Source: Melanopsichium pennsylvanicum
Lineage: Eukaryota; Basidiomycota; Ustilaginomycetes; Ustilaginales
Direction: 5' to 3'
Assembly: GCA_900208305.1 (NCBI GenBank)
Contig: OAPG01000022.1
Coordinates: forward strand, 248,001 to 312,000
DNA length: 64,000 bases
Positions 17,108-27,849 of the stretch are shown here, in pieces. Under the pieces are notes generated by a model. It made no database searches. It saw only the letters and a program-made list of their open reading frames with translations, and was not told where the DNA came from. The position numbers were made by a program, and so were the translations under genes. Each line of letters begins with the position of its first letter. Position 1 is the first letter of the stretch.

Positions 17108-20100
17108 TCACTTCCTAACAGCCTCCTCCTTAACAAAATACTTCCAAGGTTGAACCTCACTTGGAATCTTACCCTCCTCATAACCCCTCAAACAACCATG
17201 AGGCATTCTAGCAACCAAAGCATCCACAAACAACTCTGCACTCCTGGCCTCATTCAACAATGGAATTCCGAAATCCACCGCATTCCTACGAGCCACATAA
17301 TCCTGATCTAAAAGATCCCTACCCCTAAACTTTGCCAAGTTGATCACAATGTTAATCTCATGTTCATCAAACACCTCTCGCAACTTCCTCTTATCCTTAA
17401 CCGGGAACCTGATCCTTTTCGCTTTGACACCATCCAGATGATTGAGATACTCCTCCACCTCGACGTCAGAGCAATAGAGTTTGAATCCAAGGTCAAACAA
17501 TTTTTTAGCAATACGAGAAAATTGGGGTTTGGTAACATCACCTCCCATCAAAACACCCGTGTTGGCCTGAGGTACACGGAATGCGGTCTGCGACGCAATA
17601 CTCGCCCATGCTGCTTCGTACAAATCCTTACCGAAACTCGCCACCTCACCTGTAGATGCCATCTCGACACCAAGGTAAGGATCAGCACCAGCCAAACGAG
17701 TCCAAGAGAATTGAGGAACCTTGATCGCAACATAGTCCCTCTCTTGAGCCATCAGATCTACCGGTTCGGGAACATCTTTACCCACAATCGCATTGGTGGC
17801 AATGTCGATAAAGTTGACACCCAAAACCTTGGACACGAAGGGGAACGATCGAGATGCTCGAAGGTTGCACTCAATCACCTTGAGTGCAGCTTCGGATTCT
17901 CCTTGAGCGGTAGGTTTTCGAATAACTTGCATGTTGAAAGGTCCGCTAATGTTGAACGCCTTTGCGACCTTCTGAGCAATTACCTTCAATCGGGCGAGGT
18001 CATTTGGATCAAGCGAGAAGGGAGGAAGCACGAGAGTTGCGTCACCAGAGTGGACACCCGCATTTTCGACGTGTTCGGAAACAGCGTGAACCAAAAGCTC
18101 ACCCTTGTGTGCGACAGCATCCACATCGATCTCCTGAGCATTGTCAATGAACTTGGATATAACCACAGGATAGTCAGTGTTGACCTCGGCAGCGGCAGTC
18201 AAGTGGTGTTCCAGAGTAGATTCATCCCAGATCACGTTCATGGCTGCACCAGAGAGTACGTAAGAAGGTCGAACAAGGACGGGGTACGAGACGCGATTGG
18301 CGAACTCCTTGGCCTTCTCAACTGAGGTGGCTTCCGTCCACTCTGGCTGGTCGACGCCGATCTTGTCAAGGATGGAGGAGAATTTGTGTCGGTCTTCGGC
18401 CGAGTCAATCATGAGAGGATCAGTGCCAAGGACGTTAACACCAGTCTCCTTGAGTCGAAGAGCGATGTTCTGAGGCAATTGACCGCCGACAGACACCACC
18501 ACACCATCAGCTCCTTCGAGCTCGTAAATGTCCATCACACGCTCGAAACCGAGCTCCTCAAAGTAGAGTCGGTCAGCTTCGTCAAAGTCGGTAGAGACGG
18601 TCTCGGGGTTGTAGTTGATCATGATGGTCTTGTGACCCATACCGCGGACCTTGCGGGCGCAGGTGACGGCGCACCAATCGAACTCGACGGAAGAACCAAT
18701 ACGGTAGACGCCGGAACCAAGCACCATGGTACCAGAGTTGTCAAATTCGACATCGTGGGTGGTAGCGTTGTAGGTGGTGTAGAGATAGTTGGTCTGAGCC
18801 GGGTACTCGGCAGCCACAGTGTCGATGCGCTTGACAAAGGGAGTGAGACCGAACGCCTTTCGGTGCGCACGAACCTCGTGCTCCTTGGAGTTGGTGAGTT
18901 TGGCGATCTGCTTGTCAGAGAAACCGCGCTGCTTGGCGAGCTTCATCAAGTCCTTATCGACAGCAGAGAGCGAGCCGAGGTTCTCGAGCTGTCGGTTGAT
19001 GTTGACAATGTTGTCGAGCTTGTAGAGGAAGAAGCGGTCAATCTTGGTGAGCTCGTGGAGCTTCTCGATGGTGTAGTCCTTGACGAGCATGGCGTAAGCA
19101 ATGGCAAACAGACGAGTGTCGGTGGGGACGGAAAGGGCGTGGTCAAGGTCGTCGGGGACAATGTAGGCATCGAAACCGTCATAAGCAGGGTTGACCTGTC
19201 GGATAGCCTTCTGAAGCGACTCTTCGAAGGTTCGTCCAACCGACATGACCTCGCCGACCGACTTCATAGAAGAACCGACTTCACGGTTGACGTGCTGGAA
19301 TTTGCTCAAATCCCACTTGGGGATCTTGGTAACAATGTAGTCGAGAGCGGGCTCGAAGCAAGCGGTGGTGCTCTTGGTGACTGCGTTGGGCAACTCTGGG
19401 AGGGTGTATCCGAGAGCAAGCTTGGCAGCAGTGTAGGCAAGAGGGTAACCGGTGGCTTTGGAGGCCAGAGCGGAAGAACGCGAAAGACGAGGGTTGACCT
19501 CGATCACGCGGTACTCTCGGCTGTCGGGGGACAAGGCGTACTGAATGTTACACTCGCCGACGATACCAAGGTGGCGAATGACCTTGAGAGCGGCGGATCG
19601 GAGCATGTGGTAGTTGTCATCCGAAAGAGTCTGGGAAGGAGCCACGACGATGGAGTCACCTGTGTGAATGCCCAAAGGATCAAAGTTCTCCATGTTGCAG
19701 CAAATGATGGCGTTGTCCTCCTGGTCACGAAGCACCTCGTACTCGGACTCCTTCCAACCCTTGAGCGACTTCTCTACAAGAATCTGAGGAGAGAGTGAGA
19801 GCGAACGAGCGGCGAGATCGCGAAGTTCATCCTCGTTGTCAGCAAAACCGGAGCCGAGACCACCAAGAGCGTAGGCAGCACGCACGATGACAGGGTATCC
19901 GATGTCGGCAGCGGCTTTGAGCGCGTTGGGGACGGTGGAAACGGCTTCCGACTTGGCAACGGGAATGTTGATCTGGTCGAGGGCCTGAACGAAAAGATCA
20001 CGGTCCTCGCACATTCGAAGTACGTCAACCTGAGAACCAAGGACCTTGACACCGAGACGGTCAAAGACACCCATCTCGTCAAGCTTGACACCGACGTTCA

Positions 20101-20668
20101 AGGCACTCTGACCACCAAAAGTGAGAAGGACACCGTCGGGGCGCTCCTTTTCGAGTACGTAGGCAACGTATTCGGGGGAGATGGGGAGGAAATAGATTTG
20201 GCTTGCGAGTTCGTGGGAAGTTTGGATGGTAGCGATATTTGGGTTGATGAGAATGGTCTCGATACCGGATTCCTTCAAGGCCTTGATGGCCTGGGAACCT
20301 GAGTAGTCGAATTCACCTGCTTGACCGATGGAGAGACCACCCGAGCCGACAAGAACGACCTTTTTAACGTCGGATCGCTCCACTTTGGGAAGGTACTTGC
20401 TCCATTTTTGAAGACCAGTGGCAGCTGGCTGGATATCCTCGACTGTGGCGTTGGCAACGGGAGTTGGAGCGGGAGATTTGAGGAGAGCCGAAGTGGAAAA
20501 GCGCGAACGAAAAACATGAGTACCGGAAGTTGCCAAGGTTGAAAGTTTCAATGAGCGAGTTGCGACTTGGCTGTGAAGGTTGCGAGATCCCAAAGTGAAT
20601 TGCGAGGTGGAAGCCACGTGAGAGGCCGAATTGGCGGATCGAGAGAAAGCTCGAATGCTTCGATACAT
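17108..20668 (-). CDS. CPA2: Carbamoyl-phosphate synthase, arginine-specific large chain, mitochondrial
   Basis: Single exon, 1186 residues. The large chain makes carbamoyl phosphate from ammonia (delivered by the small chain), bicarbonate and two ATP, for arginine synthesis. The first ~95 residues are Ser/Arg-rich without acidic residues, a likely mitochondrial presequence. The synthase then starts with KKVVLVGSGGLSIGQAGEFDYSGSQ. Two homologous ATP-grasp halves follow: the first with TFGGQSALNVGVKL, YPVIVRAAYALGGLGSGFA and EVNPRLSRSSALASKATGYP; the second with VVSVGGQLPQNIALRL, YPVLVRPSYVLSGAAMNV and ECNLRASRSFPFVSKVLGVN. The C-terminal MGS-like regulatory domain is present. There is no glutaminase or ATCase domain, so it is the monofunctional arginine enzyme and not the pyrimidine fusion. 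An ORF read on the opposite strand (18386-19798) is a shadow. Confidence 0.95.
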   Translation of the reverse strand: MYRSIRAFSRSANSASHVASTSQFTLGSRNLHSQVATRSLKLSTLATSGTHVFRSRFSTSALLKSPAPTPVANATVEDIQPAATGLQKWSKYLPKVERSDVKKVVLVGSGGLSIGQAGEFDYSGSQAIKALKESGIETILINPNIATIQTSHELASQIYFLPISPEYVAYVLEKERPDGVLLTFGGQSALNVGVKLDEMGVFDRLGVKVLGSQVDVLRMCEDRDLFVQALDQINIPVAKSEAVSTVPNALKAAADIGYPVIVRAAYALGGLGSGFADNEDELRDLAARSLSLSPQILVEKSLKGWKESEYEVLRDQEDNAIICCNMENFDPLGIHTGDSIVVAPSQTLSDDNYHMLRSAALKVIRHLGIVGECNIQYALSPDSREYRVIEVNPRLSRSSALASKATGYPLAYTAAKLALGYTLPELPNAVTKSTTACFEPALDYIVTKIPKWDLSKFQHVNREVGSSMKSVGEVMSVGRTFEESLQKAIRQVNPAYDGFDAYIVPDDLDHALSVPTDTRLFAIAYAMLVKDYTIEKLHELTKIDRFFLYKLDNIVNINRQLENLGSLSAVDKDLMKLAKQRGFSDKQIAKLTNSKEHEVRAHRKAFGLTPFVKRIDTVAAEYPAQTNYLYTTYNATTHDVEFDNSGTMVLGSGVYRIGSSVEFDWCAVTCARKVRGMGHKTIMINYNPETVSTDFDEADRLYFEELGFERVMDIYELEGADGVVVSVGGQLPQNIALRLKETGVNVLGTDPLMIDSAEDRHKFSSILDKIGVDQPEWTEATSVEKAKEFANRVSYPVLVRPSYVLSGAAMNVIWDESTLEHHLTAAAEVNTDYPVVISKFIDNAQEIDVDAVAHKGELLVHAVSEHVENAGVHSGDATLVLPPFSLDPNDLARLKVIAQKVAKAFNISGPFNMQVIRKPTAQGESEAALKVIECNLRASRSFPFVSKVLGVNFIDIATNAIVGKDVPEPVDLMAQERDYVAIKVPQFSWTRLAGADPYLGVEMASTGEVASFGKDLYEAAWASIASQTAFRVPQANTGVLMGGDVTKPQFSRIAKKLFDLGFKLYCSDVEVEEYLNHLDGVKAKRIRFPVKDKRKLREVFDEHEINIVINLAKFRGRDLLDQDYVARRNAVDFGIPLLNEARSAELFVDALVARMPHGCLRGYEEGKIPSEVQPWKYFVKEEAVRK

Positions 20669-21620
20669 GATGAAACAGAAGCAGCCAGAGACGTGAGGAT
20701 GAAGGAGGAGGAGTAGGAGAAAAGAAAAAGAAAGAAAAAAAAAAGAAAGATGAGAGTTTTCGGCGTGAGTAGATTGATGGTCTACTATGTCACGGGTATC
20801 GAAGCTATCTAATCAAGTGGTGATTAGGACGAGATAGGAATGAGCAGATTTTGTGTGTCAAGGTTGTGGGGTGGTGCTGGTGATAGCTTGGCTCGCAAAG
20901 CGTGGAGAAGAGCGGATATGTGAGATTGACGTGGGACAGGGTCCTCTGGTGTGTGTGTAAGTGTGTGTGTTTGCAGATCTCCGGGGTAGTATCCAGGAGG
21001 AGGAGGATGAGGTTAAGAAGAAGAATGAGATTGGAAGCAAAGGAAGCCGGACTGATATCCGGAGGGAAAATTTTGAGCGCCTATATTTTGTGCTTGATTC
21101 TATGAGTGTATATTTATGATAACTGCAGTATTATCACTCGTCTGTGTTTTCAAGTACTTACCATGCATGTTGGTATTGTTTTCACTATGAATTCAAAGGA
21201 ACTAATACATTGTTGTTACTTGTTTAAATTCCTAGTCATACTTGTATGATTACAGCGGTTTGAGCTCTTCGTGCTTTCCTCTTGAGAGTATAAAAATGAA
21301 ATACAAATATAAGAATCAACGACTAAGAGATAAGGTAAATTACATTCTTTTCGCTCTCTTCTTCTCGCTCTTTGAAATGAGATTGTGAATTTATTATTAA
21401 AAACAGTACGAAACAGAATGACTCGAAAGAATCCAAGAACTAAGAGAAATTCATGTGAGAGTTTTTTGTATTCCCACAAGATTCACTGATTTCAAAGATT
21501 CAGTCTAACCAAGTTGCAGCTGTCAAGCTATCTCTGTCACAGCATCTCTGTCAACTCTTATCGCTCTCTCTCTCTCTCTCTCGCTCTGCACAAAATACAG
21601 TATGATAATCAAAGTAGCTT
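20669..21620. other. Intergenic: CPS promoter side and DBP7 3' side
   Basis: There is a purine-rich stretch upstream of CPS (20700-20750) and a CT microsatellite at 21569-21586. I see no gene, RNA gene or clear arginine-control uORF; fungal CPA-type uORFs belong to the small chain, which is not here. Confidence 0.5.
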
Positions 21621-24600
21621 TTAGGCGATCTGAAACTCGTCGGCACCATGTGCACCCAACACACCACCTTTTTTGCTCATCTTACCCATGGCTCTAACTT
21701 TGGCGTACATTCTAGCCTCTGCATCTGTCTGTTTTGCCCTTTCGCCAGCTACACCTCCAGCTGCTGCAGCACGAGCCGCTTTACGCGCTAACTTTTTGGA
21801 TCGATTCGAACCATCACCATCAGCTTGTGCAATGATGGTTTCGGTCAATTTAGCAAGCGCTGCTTTATCCAATTCGAAACCGTCCCCTTTGAAAACACCA
21901 CTTTGATTCTTATTGGTCTTGTTCTTGCGTAGAATTTCGGTTTCGTAATCTGATCCTGCATCATCGCTATCCGAGTAAGAATCTGAGGACGACGACGACG
22001 ACGACGACGACGAGTCGGGTTGAGCACGTTTCTTTGGTTTTGCCTTGGATTGAATTTCGTGACCAGTTGAACCAACACCAGCATCAGCATTCATATTGCT
22101 AGTCGAGCCGATCGAGGCGGATTTAGCACCTAGAGCGCGCGGTGCTTCACGCAATGCAAACGCTTTTGCAAGATGACCCAAATGTAAACATCGAACGTTA
22201 AAGTATTCTTTCTCCTCAGCACTATGTGTAGCGTATGCTCGAACATGAGACAAGAATGCTTTTCTTGCCAACAAACTCGGTCTCTCACCCGAAATCACCC
22301 ATCTTTCAAAAGCCAATTGAACCTCGGTAGCCCTACTCTGATATTCGAGCGTCCCAGTCGTACCCCCCATCCCCTGTTGCAATACAATTTCGATCGAAGC
22401 AGCTGAAATCTTCTTGACTGTACCCCTTTTTTGGGAAACAACGTCCAAACATTTACCTTGAATCGTCATGTGAGATTCCAAAACGTGATCCACCCACCCA
22501 ACTTCCTCGGGTAAAACCATAAGCCAAGATTCACCTGATCGACCTACACGTGCCGTTCGTCCCACTCGATGCAAGTACTCTTCAATCCCTCCTTCCGTAG
22601 GTGGATCGAGTTGAATCACGCACCCCACATCTGGAAGATCCAAACCACGCGAAGCAACAGAGGTACACAGAAGTATAGATCCTTGAAATCCACCCTCATC
22701 TTGAATGTGTGCGGCTTGTTTCTTTGTGGCGATGCCAGAAAAGCCTCTGAGTGAATTCATTCGGTCCTGTTGTGACATGCTTCCGTGCAAGCGGAAAATG
22801 GGTACACCAGGAATGAGTTCCGAGACGGTGTGTGGTGGTAGCGTTTCGTCTTGGGTAGAGACGGGTGGGTTGGGATCGTTTTCGATCGAATTCATACGAG
22901 CCCCTCCGAATGCAGCGTAGTGGAAATCGACGCTGTCAGTGCACGACATGAACACGATTACACGGCCGGAACCGGACGACAAAATGGTCGGGTCGGAAGA
23001 ATGGCGACGTGCGCGTGAAATGTAGGCGCGGAGGAGGGATAGCAGGGTGACGAGGCGAAGCTTGGGAGGAGTTGTGACGTAGGATTGGACAAGTTGGGCT
23101 GGAGCGGCGAATTTTTGGTCTCGTCTCTTGACCATGGCAGTCTCACCGTCACCGTCGGATGAAGAGGGAGCACCGTCTTGATTTGTATCGGCATCATCTT
23201 GTTTGACACCGCGAATGATCTTGGGATTGATCAGAGTCTTACCCGCCAGCACTTGAACATTTTCGTCAAGTGTAGCAGAACAGAGAATCACCCTTCTTGG
23301 GTGTGCCCACCAAGTCATACCGAGAGTATCCATGACGTCGTGATCTGGAATCCAATGCGCATCTCCAAGTTCGACTGTCTCTTCAAATCCTGGCATAGCG
23401 TGTCGTGCGGCAGTGCAAGCGAGGTTCCTTCGACCATCGAGGGCTCTGACGATTCCATTGAGTTGATCCTCAAAACCCATCTCCAAGAGACGGTCAGCTT
23501 CGTCAAGGACGAGCCAACGGCACTTGCCGACATCGAAGCTGCTCGTATTCTGCAGATGGTCCAAGAGCCTTCCTGGGGTGGAGACGAGAATGGGACAACC
23601 TTTGCGAAGACGTTGCTTCTCGTGATTCTTTGTAGATCCACCAGAGAGCAACCCGGGTACTAGCCAACGAGTTCTTCTGACTGTGGTTTGATCTTGCTCT
23701 TGGTTTTGTTCTTTTAGACTCAGAGCCAGAGAGACGAGTTTGTCGAGCACCTCGTAGATCTGACGAGCGAGTTCTCGGGTGGGGGCTAGAATGATGGCCA
23801 AGGTACCCACAGAGCGGTCAATGAAGGATTCTTGGCAGAGTGGCAAGAGGGACTGCACGATGGGGAGAAGGTAAGTTAGAGTTTTACCTGAACCTGTTTG
23901 TGCCTGAATCAAAATATCGCGATCGAGACGGGGATGGAGAAGATGGGGAAGGGCAGCTTTCTGGATCGAGGTCGGGTTGGAGCCTATTTTCATTTTGGAA
24001 GCTAGATGGTAGACGAGGAGGGGGTCAAGGCCACACGAAGCGAAATCCGAAGTGGTGGAAGGAGCGTTTGTGGGATCGTATGCATTACGTTGGAAGGGGG
24101 TAAATGCTGTAGAAGGATGCTCGAGGACACCATGGGCAGGAAAGAGGGTGCTGACGATTCCAGCTGAAGATTTGAAACCAGAATTTGATGGACCAGTAGA
24201 AGATGATGAAGCGGTGGATAGAGCTGCTTTTCGAGTGGCAGTAGCAGTATCAGTATCAGTAGCAGGAGCGGGAGCAGGCACTGTCTTGGAAGTGGCAGAG
24301 CGAGGTTCAAATCGTGGTGTGGTCAGACGTGTAGAGGATGATGATGTTGTTGATGTTATTGTAGGATCTATCCTCTGCCTTTTGGCGGCTGTTGAGCGAT
24401 TGTTTCGACCAATGTCGGAAGAGGTGGAAGGTGCTGCGGCTTGTACTTGTGGTGTTGATGTTAATGATGATGTAGCTTTTGCAGCGGCAGTATCAGCAGG
24501 AGGAGCAATTTGCTTGGGTGCGTTTCTCCTGAGCTGTTGTTGAGTCCTTTTGTGTACGAAACGAGCTTTGGCGGATTGCTTTGGACGACCAGCAGGTGAT

Positions 24601-24647
24601 GCAGCTGCAGGTGCAAAATTGAGCATGAGCCCATCGTCGTCATCCAT
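21621..24647 (-). CDS. DBP7: ATP-dependent RNA helicase DBP7 (DEAD-box, 60S biogenesis)
   Basis: Single exon, 1008 residues. DBP7-type helicases act in the nucleolus in early 60S pre-ribosome maturation. After a Ser/Thr/Ala-rich N-terminus of ~200 residues come FASCGLDPLLVYHLASKM with the Q motif (PTSIQKAALPHLL), Walker A (AQTGSGKTLTYLLP), PTRELARQI, STPGRLLDHL, DEAD box (VLDEADRLLEMGFE), SAT (LCSATLDENV), and the second RecA fold with HGSMSQQDRM, CTSVASRGLDLPDV and HRVGRTARVGR. The C-terminus has a basic/Ser-run and acidic region ([25 protein letters not shown]). The ELIPGVPIF and IQLDPPTEGGIEEYLHRVGR segments and the long insertions support DBP7 over other DEAD proteins. It is divergent from SDA1. 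Confidence 0.93.
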   Translation of the reverse strand: MDDDDGLMLNFAPAAASPAGRPKQSAKARFVHKRTQQQLRRNAPKQIAPPADTAAAKATSSLTSTPQVQAAAPSTSSDIGRNNRSTAAKRQRIDPTITSTTSSSSTRLTTPRFEPRSATSKTVPAPAPATDTDTATATRKAALSTASSSSTGPSNSGFKSSAGIVSTLFPAHGVLEHPSTAFTPFQRNAYDPTNAPSTTSDFASCGLDPLLVYHLASKMKIGSNPTSIQKAALPHLLHPRLDRDILIQAQTGSGKTLTYLLPIVQSLLPLCQESFIDRSVGTLAIILAPTRELARQIYEVLDKLVSLALSLKEQNQEQDQTTVRRTRWLVPGLLSGGSTKNHEKQRLRKGCPILVSTPGRLLDHLQNTSSFDVGKCRWLVLDEADRLLEMGFEDQLNGIVRALDGRRNLACTAARHAMPGFEETVELGDAHWIPDHDVMDTLGMTWWAHPRRVILCSATLDENVQVLAGKTLINPKIIRGVKQDDADTNQDGAPSSSDGDGETAMVKRRDQKFAAPAQLVQSYVTTPPKLRLVTLLSLLRAYISRARRHSSDPTILSSGSGRVIVFMSCTDSVDFHYAAFGGARMNSIENDPNPPVSTQDETLPPHTVSELIPGVPIFRLHGSMSQQDRMNSLRGFSGIATKKQAAHIQDEGGFQGSILLCTSVASRGLDLPDVGCVIQLDPPTEGGIEEYLHRVGRTARVGRSGESWLMVLPEEVGWVDHVLESHMTIQGKCLDVVSQKRGTVKKISAASIEIVLQQGMGGTTGTLEYQSRATEVQLAFERWVISGERPSLLARKAFLSHVRAYATHSAEEKEYFNVRCLHLGHLAKAFALREAPRALGAKSASIGSTSNMNADAGVGSTGHEIQSKAKPKKRAQPDSSSSSSSSSSDSYSDSDDAGSDYETEILRKNKTNKNQSGVFKGDGFELDKAALAKLTETIIAQADGDGSNRSKKLARKAARAAAAGGVAGERAKQTDAEARMYAKVRAMGKMSKKGGVLGAHGADEFQIA

Positions 24648-24701
24648 CTTGAGGTTTTGCTTGGTTGATTAGTGATTGAAGCACAGAATCTACGATGTAT
24701 T

Positions 24702-24736
<35 letters not shown>

Positions 24737-25185
24737 ATGGGTCTCAACGTTGCCGACTTCAACATAGCCACCAACAGCAGCAGCATCAGCAACGGTGCAT
24801 ATATTTTTGTTTTCGTTTTTGGGGTGTTTTTTTTTTCTGCTCAGGGTCTCAGGTTCAACAGCCACAAAAGAAGGAAGAAAAAAAAAAAAAAGAAAAAAAA
24901 AAAAGTCAGCTAAATTTTCTTCTTGCAGCTCAACGCACTGGCTAATTCCAATTTCCGTCTTCCGAGCAGAGAACAAAAAGAAAAAAATCAAAAACTGTGT
25001 GAATATACTGCCTGAAAATTTCATCCAAAAATCAAATTTTAGGGTCAAACGTAGGAAATTTTTGCGTTTTTGTGAGAATTTACTTTTCTCGTGAGCACAA
25101 TGTTTGTTGCACTCAGCTCACGCCGTGATCATCACCACCACTCATCTACAGTATACCGCTTTAAACCCAATACATTGAGGTCACA
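24648..25185. promoter_or_regulatory. Shared divergent promoter region DBP7/SDA1
   Basis: 538 bp separate the two start codons. It contains a GAT trinucleotide run (about 24701-24735), A-rich tracts (24872-24904), and two matches resembling the yeast ribosome/rRNA-processing element RRPE: TGAAAATTTC (about 25013-25022) and GGAAATTTTTG (about 25053-25063). Both genes serve 60S assembly, so co-regulation is plausible. That the motif is functional here is inference. Confidence 0.45.
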
Positions 25186-27849
25186 ATGCCACCTACAACA
25201 AGCCCAGCTGTAATCAAGGCTTCCCCGCTTGTCAACGAAGGAGGTCTAGTCCATCGATCAAGAGCTAGAGGCCTTCTCAACGCTGACAACCTTCCCGCAC
25301 TTCAAAACCTGCTCAAACGTCAACCACATGCTTACGTAGAAGAATTCTCGTCTCAATGGAACCACTATCAATCCCTTCGTTCCATCTTTGCTTCCGAACT
25401 TGACGCACCCAACCTCGCCATCGCTTCCACTGGTGTGAGGATCAACAAGGATCAAGCAAACAAGTTTGTTTCGCTCATCTCGTTTGTTACCCAATTGGCA
25501 CCCAGTTATCCAGAGATCACTAAACAACTGCCATTTCACTTGAGCGATCTGCTACTCAACCACCACGCTGCTCTCAGTCCCGATATCAGAGCTAGTTGTC
25601 TCAGAAGCTTGATTCTGTTGAGGAATAGGGATGTCATCACTTCAGAGCAGTTGCTCCACACCTTGTTCCCCTTGTTGAGCGTCACAACCAGTGCAGCAGT
25701 CAGGACCAGTGTTCAGGCCACCATTCTTCAAGATATCAAAAACGCAAATGCAAAGTCCAAAAATCATCGTCTCAACCGTGTCGTTCAAGGTTTGCTCTTT
25801 GGTATCGTCCAGAAAGCTATCGACGCCTCTTCTGGTAGCTCTGCCCTTCCACCACCACGTAAAGGTCAATCCGCGGGTAAAACCGAAGCACTTTGGGCTG
25901 TTCGACTTGCAGCTAATTTGTGGAAGAAACAGATTTGGACCGACTCCAAAACCGTCTCACTCCTTGCTCTCGCTTGTTTCCACCCACATCCACGAGTCCA
26001 ATCTTCGGCAGTTCGTTTCTTCCTCGGCGACCTCCACTCTGCTGAAGATGATGCTGAAGCGTCTGATTCCGACGATCAAGGTCCTGATGTGGATGCCATG
26101 CTGCATGCTCGTAAGGTCAAGAAAAAGACGCGTAGTGGTGATAAAAAGATGCGTGCAGCTGCCGCAATGAGCAAGAAAAAGAAAAAAGCCAAAGCTGAAA
26201 ACGCAATCGACGGAAACGGAAAGGATACCGGCAATTTTGCAGCTCTGTACCTCCTCAACGATCCGCAAAACTTTGGAGAAAAGCTGTTTGACAATCTAAG
26301 CAGGGGCGATAGGGAGAAGAGACATACAATCGATATCAAGATCCGTCTGATGCAATTGTTGAGTAGGGTCATGGGCGCACACAAACTGTGCGTCCTCAGC
26401 TTCTATTCGTACGTCGTCAAGTACCTCGCACCTCATCAACAGCACATTACCCACATCCTCGTGTCTTTGGCTCAGAGTGTACACGATCAGACTCCTCCGG
26501 ATGTCATCATCCCCGTCGTACGCAAACTCTCGGATGCATTTGTTCATCCTGGTGTCAGCTCCGAAGTCGTGGCAGCCGGTATCAACAGTATAAGAGAAAT
26601 TTGTAGGAGACAACCATGGGCTATGGAAGACACGCTGTTGGAAGATTTGATCAGTTATCGTAGGAGTAAAGACAAGGGTGTATGCGCTGCCTCACGTGGT
26701 TTGCTCGCTCTGTATCGCGAAGTCAATCCGGCGTTGCTCAAGAAGAAAGAGCGTGGCAAAATGGGTTCGCTCGCCGTTCAACAGGGCCAAACAGCTACAC
26801 CCTTTGGTGTGGATCAACAAGAGGTGCATGGTATTCAAGGAATCCATCTTCTCGAAAAGCATCTTGAGCAGGAGGAGAAGCGCAAGGCTGTAGGTGAAAC
26901 CACGGCGGACGATCAAGCAGATGCAGAAGATAAAGGTTGGGAAGGTTGGGAGGAGGAGAGTGATGGACACGATGGATCTGATGACGAGTCCGAGGATGGA
27001 TGGATCAACGTTTCGTCTGATGATGAGGATGGTGTTCTTCGGCTCTCTGATTCCGACTCTGATGACGATGATGAGACACGTAAACACAAGAGGACGGTCA
27101 AAGAGCGACTCATCCTTGCTCGAGAAAAACGTCACAAGCTTCGTGTCAAGGCTCAACGTAAAGCTGAACGTAAAGTTCGTCGGGATGCCGGTGAAGCCGA
27201 TGTAGTCACATCTGACTCTGAGTCGGACCAAGACGAAAAAGATCAGGACGCTGATGCAATCGATGAGGATGGATCGGATGCTGATGATAATGATGATGCC
27301 AAATCCACCATTTCTGGTGTTGCCGCTGGATCATCTGAGATCACAAAGCAACTTGCACAGGAGGAACAACATATTTCCACCTTGGCCACTACAAAGATTC
27401 TCACACCTGCTGACTTTGCCAAGTTGACCGAGTTACGTATTGCAGCAGCCGAAGAGGCGATTGCCCAAGGTGGCCTCGCTGGTAACCGTGCCAAGCGACA
27501 ACTTGAAGAACTCAAGTCTCTTAAACGTACAACTAGTTTTGCTGCTGGTTCAGGTTTCCTTGACGAAGGTGATATTTTGGGTCCGAGAAAGAAAGCGAAG
27601 GCCACTTATGAGGATCGTATGGCATCTATCGAAAAGGGTAGGGAAGATAGAGAAAAGTATGGCTCTAAAAAAGGTAAGAAGAATAAAGAAAAAGAAAGTT
27701 CTTCCACTAATAGGGAAAAGCAAAAAACAAAGAACTTTCAAATGATTCAAAGATCTTGGTCCGTAAGGAGCAAAAAGAACGCAAGTTTGAGGGAAAAGAG
27801 TAGGAAATTGAGAAAGCATATTGACAACGCAAAGAAGCGTATCAAGTGA
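25186..27849 (+). CDS. SDA1: SDA1 homologue, 60S ribosomal subunit biogenesis/export
   Basis: Single exon, 887 residues. SDA1 associates with late pre-60S particles in the nucleolus and nucleoplasm and is needed for their export. The N-terminal NUC130/SDA1-type HEAT-like region is clear (NLLKRQPHAYVEEFSSQWNH, LPFHLSDLLLNHHAALSPD, LRSLILLRNRDVIT, LNRVVQGLLFGIVQKA), followed by a Lys-rich break (KVKKKTRSGDKK). The conserved ALYLLNDPQNFGEKLFDNL and RQPWAMEDTLLEDLISYRRSKDK blocks, long acidic tracts (residues ~575-640, ~670-705) and the C-terminal SDA1 segment (ILTPADFAKLTELRIAAAEE, RTTSFAAGSGFLDEGDILGP) end in a basic tail. The length is within the range I expect for fungi, somewhat long because of the acidic inserts. 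Confidence 0.93.
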   Translation: MPPTTSPAVIKASPLVNEGGLVHRSRARGLLNADNLPALQNLLKRQPHAYVEEFSSQWNHYQSLRSIFASELDAPNLAIASTGVRINKDQANKFVSLISFVTQLAPSYPEITKQLPFHLSDLLLNHHAALSPDIRASCLRSLILLRNRDVITSEQLLHTLFPLLSVTTSAAVRTSVQATILQDIKNANAKSKNHRLNRVVQGLLFGIVQKAIDASSGSSALPPPRKGQSAGKTEALWAVRLAANLWKKQIWTDSKTVSLLALACFHPHPRVQSSAVRFFLGDLHSAEDDAEASDSDDQGPDVDAMLHARKVKKKTRSGDKKMRAAAAMSKKKKKAKAENAIDGNGKDTGNFAALYLLNDPQNFGEKLFDNLSRGDREKRHTIDIKIRLMQLLSRVMGAHKLCVLSFYSYVVKYLAPHQQHITHILVSLAQSVHDQTPPDVIIPVVRKLSDAFVHPGVSSEVVAAGINSIREICRRQPWAMEDTLLEDLISYRRSKDKGVCAASRGLLALYREVNPALLKKKERGKMGSLAVQQGQTATPFGVDQQEVHGIQGIHLLEKHLEQEEKRKAVGETTADDQADAEDKGWEGWEEESDGHDGSDDESEDGWINVSSDDEDGVLRLSDSDSDDDDETRKHKRTVKERLILAREKRHKLRVKAQRKAERKVRRDAGEADVVTSDSESDQDEKDQDADAIDEDGSDADDNDDAKSTISGVAAGSSEITKQLAQEEQHISTLATTKILTPADFAKLTELRIAAAEEAIAQGGLAGNRAKRQLEELKSLKRTTSFAAGSGFLDEGDILGPRKKAKATYEDRMASIEKGREDREKYGSKKGKKNKEKESSSTNREKQKTKNFQMIQRSWSVRSKKNASLREKSRKLRKHIDNAKKRIK

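Noticed and set aside
18386..19798. 470-codon plus-strand frame
   Set aside because: Opposite the CPS large chain, which has full family motifs; the translation is Val/Leu/Asp-rich antisense.
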